A stretch of 64,000 nt of DNA. Origin: Paraburkholderia phenoliruptrix (GTDB lineage Bacteria; Pseudomonadota; Gammaproteobacteria; Burkholderiales; Burkholderiaceae). The stretch is taken from assembly GCF_019511605.1 (NCBI RefSeq), contig NZ_JAEUAV010000011.1, positions 1-64,000 of the forward strand. Direction: 5' to 3'. Below the pieces are notes generated by a model, which was not told the DNA's origin, made no database searches, and was given only the letters and a program-made list of their open reading frames with translations. Positions 17,596-25,615 of this stretch are shown piece after piece (within the stretch, counting starts at the first letter, position 1; each line of letters opens with the position of its first letter). The position numbers and the translations under genes are program-made.

Positions 17596-18283
17596 GCGGG
17601 TGATTCAGATCGGCCGCCAGTTGCGACGCAATGCTGTTCGCCCCTTCTGTCAGATCACCCTTGATTTCAGCGGCAGCAACGTGCTGCTTGCCGAAGTTGA
17701 ATGTCTTTCGATAAATCGCATTACCGGCATCCAACGGGTCGGCGTCATTCGGCTTCTTTCTGAATTCCAGCAATGCGCTCGCCTTCGGGTACATCACCGC
17801 ATTAGCGGATATATAAAGGTTGCCCGATTGCAACTGATAGCCGACGTCGACAAAAAGAACAGCACTTGCCGACGATTTGTCGTAGGCGATTCTTTTCTGC
17901 GTGCTCGAATTGACGGTTTCCACGTCAAGCGGCGCACTGAACTTGACATCCTGAAGCGTGGCAATTGCATCGTTCGAAGCCTGCTTCATGACGGTTCTGA
18001 AATCGTAATCGTGCAGTTGATCGAACATGGGAGCCGCGTCTTTTTCCGCGGAAGCCCGGCGAGCCGCGTCGATTCCGGCCACGATCAGCGCCCCCAGTAG
18101 TCCGGTCGCACCCGGGTTGGTCGGCACGACCGTCACGGCCAAACCGTTCTGCGGAATAAACAGTGTGCCCTCTACATTTTTGAGGTTTTGCTGCTCCTGC
18201 TTTGTCAGAGACATGGGAGGCGTCGCCGCACATCCGGTCAAGGCGGCAAAACACAGCAGGAGAGTAAGTCTTTTGAAATTCAT
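17591..18283 (-). CDS. Putative lipoprotein of unknown function
   Basis: A 230-residue exported protein with a lipoprotein signal: MNFKRLTLLLCFAALTGC, with the lipobox LTGC and the acylated cysteine at residue 18, followed by AATPP. The mature part has a small hydrophobic glycine-rich segment (GATGLLGALIVAGIDAARRA) and later alternating strand-like segments (SASAVLFVDVGYQLQSGNLYI). No enzymatic motif is seen. Codon choice looks less GC-biased than its neighbours, and it abuts the tolC remnant, both consistent with acquisition by recombination. It probably sits in the outer or inner membrane leaflet facing the periplasm. Function unknown. Confidence 0.78.
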   Translation of the reverse strand: MNFKRLTLLLCFAALTGCAATPPMSLTKQEQQNLKNVEGTLFIPQNGLAVTVVPTNPGATGLLGALIVAGIDAARRASAEKDAAPMFDQLHDYDFRTVMKQASNDAIATLQDVKFSAPLDVETVNSSTQKRIAYDKSSASAVLFVDVGYQLQSGNLYISANAVMYPKASALLEFRKKPNDADPLDAGNAIYRKTFNFGKQHVAAAEIKGDLTEGANSIASQLAADLNHPL

Positions 18284-18584
18284 TGGCAGCCCCGTATGAC
18301 TATCATTGCTTTAATTGGAGCGAGCTACCGGTGCCTTACTCTATTTAGCGACTACAATTTCCCAGAGCGGGACTCTGGCAATACTGCGTAAGACGCCTCA
18401 TGCGCACCATTGAAGGACCGATAATCGCACACTGATCAACGGCAATCTTCTGACAAACTTTAATCAACGGTGGCGTGATTTCGATATGGCGGACAGCGTG
18501 CCGCGAGCGCTCATGTGGGCAACCATTCGGTGTGCGCCGGCGCCTTGATTCTTCGCTTGCAGCGAGGATCGGGTACAAACCATC
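18284..18584. other. Non-coding gap, moderately AT-rich
   Basis: Spacer upstream of the lipoprotein gene (minus strand) and downstream of the hydrolase terminator. The part from 18284 to 18480 is more AT-rich than the surroundings and must hold the lipoprotein promoter, but no clear -35/-10 pair was found. No coding region or RNA gene was recognised. Confidence 0.5.
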
Positions 18585-18611
18585 AAAGAGCCCGCGCGCA
18601 GCGGGCTCTTT
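18585..18611 (-). terminator. Rho-independent terminator of the hydrolase gene
   Basis: An 11-bp perfect stem (AAAGAGCCCGC with GCGGGCTCTTT, loop of five bases) ending in a short T run on the minus strand, ten bases beyond the hydrolase stop codon at 18621. Confidence 0.8.
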
Positions 18612-18620
18612 CTCATGCGC

Positions 18621-19457
18621 TTACCCCTTGACGAACGCAAGCAGATCCGCGTTCAGCACATCGGCATTCACGGTCAACATGCCGTGCGAGAAACCCGGAT
18701 ACGTTTTCAGCGTGCCGTTCTTCAGCAGCTTGACCGACTTCAGCGCCGAGTCGGCGATCGGCACGATCTGGTCGTCTTCGCCGTGCAGCACCAGCGTCGG
18801 CACGCCAATCGCGCGAAGGTCCTCGGTCTGGTCCGTTTCCGAAAACGCCTTGATGCCTTCATAGTGCGCCTTCGCACTGCCCATCATGCCCTGGCGCCAC
18901 CAGTTCTGGATCACACCCTGGTGCACCGTTGCACCCGGCCGGTTGAAACCGTAGAACGGGCCAGCCGGAACGTCGACGAAAAACTGCGCGCGATTGTCCG
19001 CTAGCGCCTTGCGAAAGCCGTCGAAAACCTCGAGCGGCAGACCTTCAGGATTCGCCTCGGTCTTGAGCATGAGCGGCGGCACGGCGCTCACCAGCACCGC
19101 CTTCGCGACGCGGCCGGCAGGCTCGCCGTGCCTTGCGACATAACGCGCCACCTCGCCGCCGCCCGTCGAATGGCCGATATGCACGGCGTTGCGCAGATCC
19201 AGCGCTTCGACTACCGCAAACGCGTCGGCCGCGTAGTGGTCCATGTCGTGCCCGTCCGATACCTGCGACGAGCGGCCGTGGCCGCGCCGGTCGTGTGCGA
19301 TCACACGATAACCGTTCTGCACGAAGAACAGCATCTGCGCGTCCCAGTCGTCGGAAGACAACGGCCAGCCATGATGGAAGACGATGGGCTGCGCGTCTTT
19401 CGGGCCCCAGTCTTTGTAGAAAATCTCGACATTGTCCTTCGTGGTCACATACGGCAT
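18621..19457 (-). CDS. Alpha/beta hydrolase, non-haem chloroperoxidase/esterase type
   Basis: A 278-residue alpha/beta hydrolase close to the arylesterase/cofactor-free haloperoxidase group. The nucleophile serine is in GHSTGGGE at about residue 97, the oxyanion region is VFHHGWPLS, the acid is in [11 protein letters not shown] and the histidine in GFSHGM near the C-terminus, giving a complete triad. Two adjacent ATGs exist; the one at 19457 is eight bases from the AGGAG site, while 19463 is only two bases away, so 19457 is preferred. No signal peptide. Probable roles are ester or lactone hydrolysis; perhydrolase activity is common in the family. It stands alone with its own terminator. Confidence 0.9.
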   Translation of the reverse strand: MPYVTTKDNVEIFYKDWGPKDAQPIVFHHGWPLSSDDWDAQMLFFVQNGYRVIAHDRRGHGRSSQVSDGHDMDHYAADAFAVVEALDLRNAVHIGHSTGGGEVARYVARHGEPAGRVAKAVLVSAVPPLMLKTEANPEGLPLEVFDGFRKALADNRAQFFVDVPAGPFYGFNRPGATVHQGVIQNWWRQGMMGSAKAHYEGIKAFSETDQTEDLRAIGVPTLVLHGEDDQIVPIADSALKSVKLLKNGTLKTYPGFSHGMLTVNADVLNADLLAFVKG

Positions 19458-19768
19458 GGTCATTTCTCCTGTTTCGGTTGTCGGGCATGCCGGCTAGATG
19501 ATCCGGCGCCAATGTTACGAAAGCCACCGCGGCGGCAGCAAACGCTCAAAGCAACTGCGAAAACGCTGAGTGAAGAATACGGAGGTGCTGTGCTTTAGGG
19601 AAGAGCGGAGTTTGAGAACCAGAGTTGCGTATTTGCCATCAATCGCCCTTCGCCGTTGATCTTGCGTCGCAATTTATTGCGACATTTCTTTTCTTCGATT
19701 GCGAAATTTCCCAGGTTTTCCCGAATACCACACGGGCACCATGCTCGGTCCATTCTGGGAGCCGTGTG
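19458..19768. other. Divergent spacer with a 7-bp dyad
   Basis: Spacer between the hydrolase gene (minus) and the first DUF2844 gene (plus). It contains an inverted repeat at 19666-19683, GTCGCAATTTATTGCGAC (7-bp arms, 4-bp centre), in an AT-rich patch about 85 bases before the DUF2844 start; this could be an operator or part of a promoter region. Nothing else was recognised. Confidence 0.4.
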
Positions 19769-20230
19769 ATGAGACTTTTCAAGATCGCGATGCTGGCCGC
19801 GAGCCTGTTGCCGCTGTTGCCGCTGTCGTCCTATGCAGCGCTAGGCGGCGCGCCGGGCGTGGCCGCTGCCGCTGCACCCACCGCCGCCGGCAGCCAGCCT
19901 GCCAGCGCCACTACCGGCACCGCGCCCTACTCGGTACGCGAGTCCGTGGACGCAAACGGCGTCACCGTCCGCGAATACGTACTGCCTTCCAATGTCGTGT
20001 TCGCCGTCTCCTGGTCCGGGCCGGTTCGCCCGGACATGCGCACGCTGCTCGGCAGCTACTTCGGCAATTACGTGGCAGCCGGGCAATCCGGCGTGCACGG
20101 CTCCGGGCCGCTGGTCGAAGGCAACGGCGAGTTCCGCATCGAGTCCACGGGCCGCCTCGGCAACTTCTCGGGCATGGCGTGGCTGCCGCGTCTCGTGCCC
20201 GCCGGCGTGCGTCCCGGCGACCTCGACTAA
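19769..20230 (+). CDS. DUF2844 secreted protein, copy 1
   Basis: A 153-residue exported protein. The Sec signal MRLFKIAMLAASLLPLLPLS ends at SYA, giving a mature protein beginning ALGGAPG, the usual mature start of DUF2844. The conserved core is VTVREYVLPSNVVFAVSWSGP followed by VRPDMRTLLGSYF and, at the end, LPRLVPAGVRPGDL. No catalytic motif or membrane segment is visible beyond the signal. The ATG at 19769 is chosen because it directly begins the signal peptide. It stands 28 bp upstream of a DUF3443 lipoprotein gene, and the same pair is repeated immediately downstream, so the two families probably work together in the cell envelope. Function unknown. Confidence 0.85.
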   Translation: MRLFKIAMLAASLLPLLPLSSYAALGGAPGVAAAAAPTAAGSQPASATTGTAPYSVRESVDANGVTVREYVLPSNVVFAVSWSGPVRPDMRTLLGSYFGNYVAAGQSGVHGSGPLVEGNGEFRIESTGRLGNFSGMAWLPRLVPAGVRPGDLD

Positions 20231-20258
20231 ACCGGCGCTCAGCGCGAAGAGAACACCT

Positions 20259-21551
20259 ATGAACACATTGAAGAAGACGCTTTCGCTCGTGGCCGCCGTT
20301 GCGGTCTTCGCACTGTCCGCGTGCGGCGGCGGCGGAAACGGCAATCAAGGCAGCAATTCGGCCAACTGGAACGCCACGCCGGACTGGACGCCGCACGGCT
20401 CGGGCACGTCGGACAATGCGTCGCTGCCCAACACCGGCGACAACACGGTGCAAATCACCGTGGACAATTCGCCTGGCAGCGTCAACGTGCTGAAGGCGTC
20501 CATCAAGGTGTGCGTGCCGGGTACACAGGCCGCGCCGCAATGCGTGACCGTGGACAACATGCTGGTCGACACCGGCTCCACCGGCGTGCGTATCGCTGCG
20601 CGCGCCATTCCCACGCTGGCGCCGTTGCTGCTGACGCAAGTCGGCGCGGTCGACGACACGACCGGCGCCGCACCCATCGCCGAATGCATGCCGTTCGCGG
20701 CGGGCTACACATGGGGCTCGGTCAAGCGCGCGGACATCATGATCGGCAACAAGACCGCGAGCAACCTTCCCATCCAGGTTTACTCCGACGGCACCTATCC
20801 GACGCCGGACGACTGCTCGAACTACGGTGCCGACATGGGCGGCAGCGGCTTTGCGGGCGTGAACGGCATTCTCGGCATCGACAATTTCGCCACCGATTCT
20901 GCCGACGCCGTGACCACCGCGATTCCCGGCAACTACTACTATTGCCCGTCGCAGAACTCGTGCGTCAGCACCCGCATGCTGGCGAGCAAGGAGGTGAAGA
21001 ATCCGGTCGTCGCGTTCGCCACGGACAACAACGGCGCAATCATCCGCCTGCCCGCCGTGCCGGCCGGCGGCCTGGCGAGCGTGACCGGGCAACTGGTGTT
21101 CGGCATCGGCACGCAGCAGAACAACGTAATGCCGTCCGGTCTGAATGTTCTTGCCGTCGACAAATACGGCAATTTCACGACGCAGTACAAAGGCCAGGTC
21201 TACACGCATAGCGCAATCGACAGCGGCACGAACGCGTACGCCTTTCCGGACGACACGATTCCCGCCACGCCGGACAACTGGTACACGCCTGCCACGCCGC
21301 TCAGTCTGAGCGCCATCATGGAGTCCACCAACGGCGCGGGCACGCCGGTCAACATGCCGTTTTCGGTCGGCAACGCGCTTGCCTTGCGCTTAGCGGGCAG
21401 CTATGCGCTCAACAATGCCGGTTCGTATTTCGCGAATCGCAAGAACAGCATGTTCCTGTGGGGTCTGCCGTTTTTCTATGGACGGGATGTCTACACGGCC
21501 ATCGGCAACGTGAAGATCGGCAATCAGAGCGGACCGTTCGTCGCATTCTAG
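20259..21551 (+). CDS. DUF3443 lipoprotein with pepsin-like motifs, copy 1
   Basis: A 430-residue lipoprotein: signal MNTLKKTLSLVAAVAVFALS, lipobox SAC with cysteine 22, then a Gly/Asn/Ser linker. The domain (about 62-430) holds two aspartate motifs in the positions expected of a pepsin-type enzyme: VDTGSTGVRI (DTGS at 104-107) and IDSGTNAY (DSGT at 321-324). Between and after them are NGILGI (203-208), LVFGIGTQQNN (279-289) and FLWGLPFFYGRDVYTAI (399-415), which resemble the pepsin segments DGILGL, FGG and W.LGD.F.R.YYT. Six further cysteines could form disulfides. The family is annotated only as DUF3443; protease identity is my inference. Paired with DUF2844 28 bp upstream. Confidence 0.85.
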   Translation: MNTLKKTLSLVAAVAVFALSACGGGGNGNQGSNSANWNATPDWTPHGSGTSDNASLPNTGDNTVQITVDNSPGSVNVLKASIKVCVPGTQAAPQCVTVDNMLVDTGSTGVRIAARAIPTLAPLLLTQVGAVDDTTGAAPIAECMPFAAGYTWGSVKRADIMIGNKTASNLPIQVYSDGTYPTPDDCSNYGADMGGSGFAGVNGILGIDNFATDSADAVTTAIPGNYYYCPSQNSCVSTRMLASKEVKNPVVAFATDNNGAIIRLPAVPAGGLASVTGQLVFGIGTQQNNVMPSGLNVLAVDKYGNFTTQYKGQVYTHSAIDSGTNAYAFPDDTIPATPDNWYTPATPLSLSAIMESTNGAGTPVNMPFSVGNALALRLAGSYALNNAGSYFANRKNSMFLWGLPFFYGRDVYTAIGNVKIGNQSGPFVAF

Positions 21552-21567
21552 GCATCTGCCTCGACAC

Positions 21568-21593
21568 GGAGGCGCGCTTGTCCCCGCGCCTCC
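21568..21593 (+). terminator. Hairpin after the first DUF3443 gene
   Basis: Perfect 9-bp arms GGAGGCGCG and CGCGCCTCC with an 8-base loop, 16 bases beyond the stop codon at 21551. The following bases are only weakly T-rich, so it may attenuate rather than fully terminate before the second gene pair. Confidence 0.5.
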
Positions 21594-21688
21594 TTCGTCC
21601 ATTTCCGCCAACACATTCAGCCTTGTCCGCACATTCCGGTACGGCTGCGCTGGCAACATGCTCCGACCTTTTTTGCTGGAGCATTCCA

Positions 21689-22141
21689 ATGACATTTCTA
21701 AAGGCCGCGTCCGCCGCCGCGCTCATGTTGCCGCTGGCTTCTTATGCGGCATTGGGCGGCGCGCCAGGCGTCGGTGCGCCGTCGCAAACGTCGCTGCGCT
21801 CGGCGGCGGCAGTGACCACGCCAAACGGTTCGGCATCCTACAGACTGCATGAAACACGCGACGTAAGCGGCGTCGCGATTCGTGAATACACGCTTCCCAA
21901 CAACGTCGTGTTTGCCGTCGCTTGGCAGGGGCCGGTGCGCCCCGATATGAACGCGCTACTCGGCAACTATTTTCATCGCGCGGCGACGGCGGGTGCGGAC
22001 AAGCCGCGTGGCACCGGTCCGTTCATTGAGCGCAGCGACGACTTTCAGATCGAGTCGATGGGCCGGCCAGGCAACTTCTTCGGCAAGGCCATCCTGCCGC
22101 GGCTTCTGCCTGCGAATGTCCGCGCGCAAGACATCCGGTAA
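21689..22141 (+). CDS. DUF2844 secreted protein, copy 2
   Basis: A 150-residue paralogue of the gene at 19769. Signal peptide MTFLKAASAAALMLPLASYA, mature start ALGGAPG as in copy 1, and the matching core VAIREYTLPNNVVFAVAWQG followed by PVRPDMNALLGNYF and LPRLLPANVRAQDI. The two copies share most conserved positions but differ in the linker after the signal, as expected for an old tandem duplication. It is followed after 29 bp by a DUF3443 gene, the same order and spacing as the first pair. No motif reveals activity. Confidence 0.85.
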   Translation: MTFLKAASAAALMLPLASYAALGGAPGVGAPSQTSLRSAAAVTTPNGSASYRLHETRDVSGVAIREYTLPNNVVFAVAWQGPVRPDMNALLGNYFHRAATAGADKPRGTGPFIERSDDFQIESMGRPGNFFGKAILPRLLPANVRAQDIR

Positions 22142-22170
22142 CGGCACACGTCGAATCACGAACAACAAAA

Positions 22171-23712
22171 ATGAATACTTTCAGCAAGACAATCTGCTTC
22201 GCTTTGCTCACGGCTAGCGTCGGGCTGGCCGGCTGCGGCGGTAGCAGCGGCGGCGACGACGGGAACGGTGCGAACGCCGCCACGCAGAACAACAGTAAAA
22301 CGGATTCTTCGGCTCCGGCTTCCGGGGCTTCGGCTGGCTCGAGCCCGACGCCCGCTTCGGATGCGAGTCCTGCATCGGCTCCGGCGGCGGCTCCGGCTCC
22401 TGCACCGGCCCCTACTCCAGCGCCGACACCGACACCCACACCGACGCCGACTCCAGCGCCGACTCCAGCGCCGACTCCGGCTCCAACCCCGAGGCCGACT
22501 CCGGCTCCGACTCCGACTCCGACTCCGACTCCGGCTCCGGCTCCGGCTCCAGCTCCAGCTCCAGCCCCGGCTCCTGCCCCGGCTCCAACACCGGCCCAAA
22601 ACACAGCCCCCATCACAATAGAACGATGGACAGGCGGCTACGCCAACACGCCCTACGTCACCGTCAAGATCTGCATTCCGGGCGTGCAGGGCACGAACCA
22701 GTGCGCGACCATCGACCACATGCTGCTCGACACCGGCTCCGCAGGCGTGCGTGTGCTGGCCAGTGCGCTCGGCTCCGCGCTGGCAGGCAGCCTGCCGGCG
22801 CAGACAGGCGCCACCGACGACCCCACGCATAACGCGCCCATCTCCCAATGCGCGATCTTCGCGTCGGGCTACACGTGGGGTTCGGTCAAGCGGGCGGACG
22901 TGACCATCGGCACCAAGCTGGCCGGCAACTTGCCGGTGCAGGTCATCAGCGACGGCGCGAATCCCACGCCAACGGATTGTGCGTCGCGCGGCATCGCCGA
23001 CATCGGCAACGTGACGCAGCTAGGCGCAAACGGTGTGATCGGCATTGGCTCAGCGGTGCGCGACTTTCCGCTCGCCGCGCAGTTCGTGCTGCCGGCAACC
23101 TACTACTACTGTTCGTCATCGAGGCCGTGTACCAACACGCGCGTGCCGCTCGATACGCAAGTCATGAATCCCGTAGCGGACTTCACGACCGACAACAACG
23201 GCACCGTCATCCGTTTACCCTCGCTGCAGCCGGGCGGTCAGGCAAGCGCGACGGGCGAGCTCGTGTTCGGCATTGGAACGCAGCAGAACAACACGCTGCC
23301 TTCTACCGCCAACATCATCGCGCTCGACGGCAACGGCTTTTTCACGACCACGTACAAGGGCGGCACGTTTGGCAATAGCGCTATCGACAGCGGCTCGAAC
23401 ACCACCATTTTCGGCGACACGGCCATTCCGTTCGATGCCTGGGGTCGCTATACACCCGCAACTACGCTGAGCCTTTCGGCGCTCCTCAAGTCGACGAGCG
23501 GCGCGGGTACCGCAGCAACCGTGCCTTTCCAGGTGGCCAATACCGCGAACCTCCTCTCGGGTACCTATGCTGCCTTCGACAACGTCGCGTCGTACACGTC
23601 GGTCTCGGGGTACTTCATCTGGGGCTTGCCGTTCTTCTTCGGCCGTAGCGTGTACACCGCGCTGAACGGCTCACAAGCGGGAGCGCAAAGCGGGCCGTTC
23701 ATTGCCTTCTGA
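22171..23712 (+). CDS. DUF3443 lipoprotein with Pro-rich stalk and pepsin-like motifs, copy 2
   Basis: A 513-residue paralogue of the gene at 20259. Signal and lipobox MNTFSKTICFALLTASVGLA then GC (LAGC, cysteine about 22). Residues about 70-140 are an almost pure Pro-Ala/Pro-Thr stalk that copy 1 lacks. The domain repeats the motifs: LDTGSAGVRV (about 185-194), NGVIGIG, LVFGIGTQQNN, IDSGSNTTIFGD (about 403-414) and FIWGLPFFFGRSVYTAL. The second motif is DSGS rather than DSGT, still compatible with an aspartic-protease active site. The stalk suggests that the domain is held away from the membrane or through the cell wall layer. Function by inference only. Confidence 0.85.
   Translation: MNTFSKTICFALLTASVGLAGCGGSSGGDDGNGANAATQNNSKTDSSAPASGASAGSSPTPASDASPASAPAAAPAPAPAPTPAPTPTPTPTPTPAPTPAPTPAPTPRPTPAPTPTPTPTPAPAPAPAPAPAPAPAPAPTPAQNTAPITIERWTGGYANTPYVTVKICIPGVQGTNQCATIDHMLLDTGSAGVRVLASALGSALAGSLPAQTGATDDPTHNAPISQCAIFASGYTWGSVKRADVTIGTKLAGNLPVQVISDGANPTPTDCASRGIADIGNVTQLGANGVIGIGSAVRDFPLAAQFVLPATYYYCSSSRPCTNTRVPLDTQVMNPVADFTTDNNGTVIRLPSLQPGGQASATGELVFGIGTQQNNTLPSTANIIALDGNGFFTTTYKGGTFGNSAIDSGSNTTIFGDTAIPFDAWGRYTPATTLSLSALLKSTSGAGTAATVPFQVANTANLLSGTYAAFDNVASYTSVSGYFIWGLPFFFGRSVYTALNGSQAGAQSGPFIAF
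22387..22593 (+). repeat. In-frame hexanucleotide-type repeats encoding the Pro-rich stalk
   Basis: Degenerate tandem units of six bases (CCGACT, CCGGCT, CCAGCT, CCGACA) encode alternating Pro with Ala or Thr in the second DUF3443 protein. Because units are multiples of three, gain or loss keeps the frame, so the stalk length can change by slippage without breaking the gene. Confidence 0.9.
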
Positions 23713-23742
23713 TATAGACGCGAGCAACGCTTCATAAAACGA

Positions 23743-23766
23743 GGCCGGCGTGATGCGACGCCGGCC
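23743..23766 (+). terminator. Hairpin after the second DUF3443 gene
   Basis: Arms GGCCGGCGT and ACGCCGGCC (9 bp, loop of six bases) begin 31 bases after the stop codon at 23712. There is no T tract, so it is a terminator-like hairpin rather than a certain intrinsic terminator. Confidence 0.45.
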
Positions 23767-24310
23767 GCGCACTACGGCGCTCATGCCTCGGCGCTCATGC
23801 CTCGGCGCTCACACTCATCGCTCACACCTCCGCTCAAACCTGAGCGTCGAAACCTCAGCGCCCAAACCTCAGCGCCCACACTCATCGATCCACCTCAACG
23901 CTCATATCTCAACGCTCACACGTCCGCGCTCACACCTCAGCACTCACACCCCCACCGTCCTCTTCGACGCTTCCGCCGCACCGCGGTCCGCATTGCGCAG
24001 CCCTCCCCGGCCATGCACAACGCCGCTGCGCGCGTGCACCGACAACGCCCGCTCCTGCGCTCTCACGCCTCCTCGCGGCGCGCGCCGCACCTGAACGAGG
24101 CGCATGCCTTCGCCGTGCACCAGCTTCGTACGCCACCGCGCATAGGCCCGCGCGCGCCCAGCCGCGCCACAGCGCAAGTCAGCGCGAATGCGCGCAGCTC
24201 ATCAACATGGCATATGCCTTGCAGTACACAAGCGGCAAGTCATGCGGGGCAAGCCCTGCGGCTGAGGTCGACGCCCATAAACATTCATCATCAATGGCAA
24301 GGGGATATAC
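23767..24310. other. Non-coding gap upstream of urtA, repeat-rich at its left side
   Basis: Spacer of about 540 bp between the second DUF3443 pair and the urea locus. The left third is a degenerate repeat array; the rest is GC-rich sequence with no convincing gene despite open frames on both strands. The urtA promoter should lie in the last 150 bp, where no strong consensus was seen; the ribosome site AAGGGG lies eight bases before the urtA ATG. Confidence 0.5.
23775..23945. repeat. Degenerate 14-bp tandem repeat array
   Basis: Contains exact doublets of a 14-bp unit: CGGCGCTCATGCCT at 23775-23788 and 23789-23802, and AAACCTCAGCGCCC at 23850-23863 and 23864-23877. Between and after them are diverged versions built on CTCA and ACCTC words. 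Non-coding, no spacers of constant length, so not a CRISPR array. Confidence 0.75.
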
Positions 24311-25615
24311 ATGAAACGTCGCAGTCTGTTGAAGTTCGGCTCCATGTCCGGCGCGCTCGCGCTCGCAGGTCGCGCGCCGTTTGCGCGTGCGCAGTCCGCG
24401 AGCGGTCCCATCAAGGTCGGCATTCTGCATTCGCTGTCGGGCACGATGGCCATCTCCGAGACATCGCTGAAAGACACCGCCCTCATGACCATCGCGGACA
24501 TCAACAAGAACGGCGGGGTGATGGGCCGTCAGATTCAGCCGGTCGTGGTCGACCCGGCGTCAAACTGGCCGCTCTTCGCCGAAAAGGCGCGTCAATTGAT
24601 CACGCAGGAAAAGTGCGCCGTGGTGTTCGGCTGCTGGACCTCTGTGTCGCGCAAGTCGGTGCTGCCGGTGTTCGAGGAACTCAACGGCCTGCTCTTCTAC
24701 CCGGTGCAGTACGAGGGCGAAGAGATGTCGCGCAACGTGTTCTATACCGGGGCGGCGCCGAACCAGCAGGCAATCCCCGCCACCGAATACCTGATGAGCG
24801 CGGAAGGCGGCGGCGCGAAGCGCTTCTTCCTGCTCGGCACCGACTACGTGTATCCGCGCACGACCAACAAGATCCTGCGCGCGTTCCTGAAGTCGAAGGG
24901 CGTGCAGGAAGCCGACATCCAGGAGGTCTACACGCCGTTTGGTCACAGCGACTACCAGACCATCGTCGCCAATATCAAGACGTTCTCCCAAGGCGGCAAG
25001 ACGGCTGTGATCTCGACGGTCAACGGCGACTCGAACGTGCCCTTCTATAAAGAGCTCGGCAACCAGGGGCTGAAGGCGTCGGACGTGCCGGTGGTGGCCT
25101 TCTCGGTCGGCGAGGAAGAACTGCGCGGCATCGACACCAAGCCGCTCGTCGGCAACCTCGCGGCATGGAACTACTTCATGTCGGTGCGCAATCCGGCCAA
25201 TGAGAAGTTCAAGAAACAGTGGGCCGCATGGGTCAAGGACAACAATCTGCCGGGCGGCACGAAGCGCGTGACCAACGACCCGATGGAAGCGACCTTCGTC
25301 GGCATTCACATGTGGAAGCAGGCGGTCGAAAAGGCCAAGAGCACGGACGTCGACAAGGTCCGCGTGGCGATGATCGGCCAGCAATTCGCGGCGCCTTCGG
25401 GCTTCACGCTGCAGATGGACGGCAACCACCATCTGCACAAGCCGGTGATGATCGGCGAAGTTCGCGCGGACGGTCAGTTCAACGTGGTCTGGCGCACCAA
25501 GACCGCAATTCGTGCGCAACCGTGGAGCCCGTACATTGCCGGCAATGCGGGCAAGCCGGATGTCGTGAGTTCGATTCCCGCGTTCCTCAAGCGCTCGCGC
25601 TCGCGAATCGCGTGA
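24311..25615 (+). CDS. urtA: Urea ABC transporter, periplasmic binding protein UrtA
   Basis: Captures urea (or short amides) in the periplasm for UrtBCDE. The 434-residue protein begins MKRRSLLKFGSMSGALALAG, a twin-arginine (Tat) type signal with RRSLLKF, cut after ARAQ. The mature part has the UrtA-type IKVGILHSLSGTMAISET, VFGCWTSVSRKSVLPVFEE, LLFYPVQYEGEE and NGDSNVPFYKEL segments, which separate it from ordinary leucine-binding proteins. The AAGGGG ribosome site is eight bases from the ATG. It heads the urt-ure gene series; nitrogen control (NtrC) is expected for such loci, though no operator was identified. Confidence 0.95.
   Translation: MKRRSLLKFGSMSGALALAGRAPFARAQSASGPIKVGILHSLSGTMAISETSLKDTALMTIADINKNGGVMGRQIQPVVVDPASNWPLFAEKARQLITQEKCAVVFGCWTSVSRKSVLPVFEELNGLLFYPVQYEGEEMSRNVFYTGAAPNQQAIPATEYLMSAEGGGAKRFFLLGTDYVYPRTTNKILRAFLKSKGVQEADIQEVYTPFGHSDYQTIVANIKTFSQGGKTAVISTVNGDSNVPFYKELGNQGLKASDVPVVAFSVGEEELRGIDTKPLVGNLAAWNYFMSVRNPANEKFKKQWAAWVKDNNLPGGTKRVTNDPMEATFVGIHMWKQAVEKAKSTDVDKVRVAMIGQQFAAPSGFTLQMDGNHHLHKPVMIGEVRADGQFNVVWRTKTAIRAQPWSPYIAGNAGKPDVVSSIPAFLKRSRSRIA

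Noticed and set aside
17367..18620. Insertion sequence at the tolC scar
   Set aside because: No transposase-like frame, terminal inverted repeats or target duplications were recognised, so the rearrangement is not attributed to an IS.
22387..22593. Possible CRISPR-like or intergenic repeat
   Set aside because: The six-base units are in frame inside a DUF3443 gene and encode a Pro-rich linker; no spacers.
23797..24310. Open frame over the 14-bp repeat region before urtA
   Set aside because: Its product is repetitive Ser/Thr/His/Pro/Arg sequence, and it overlaps urtA in another frame; no family features.
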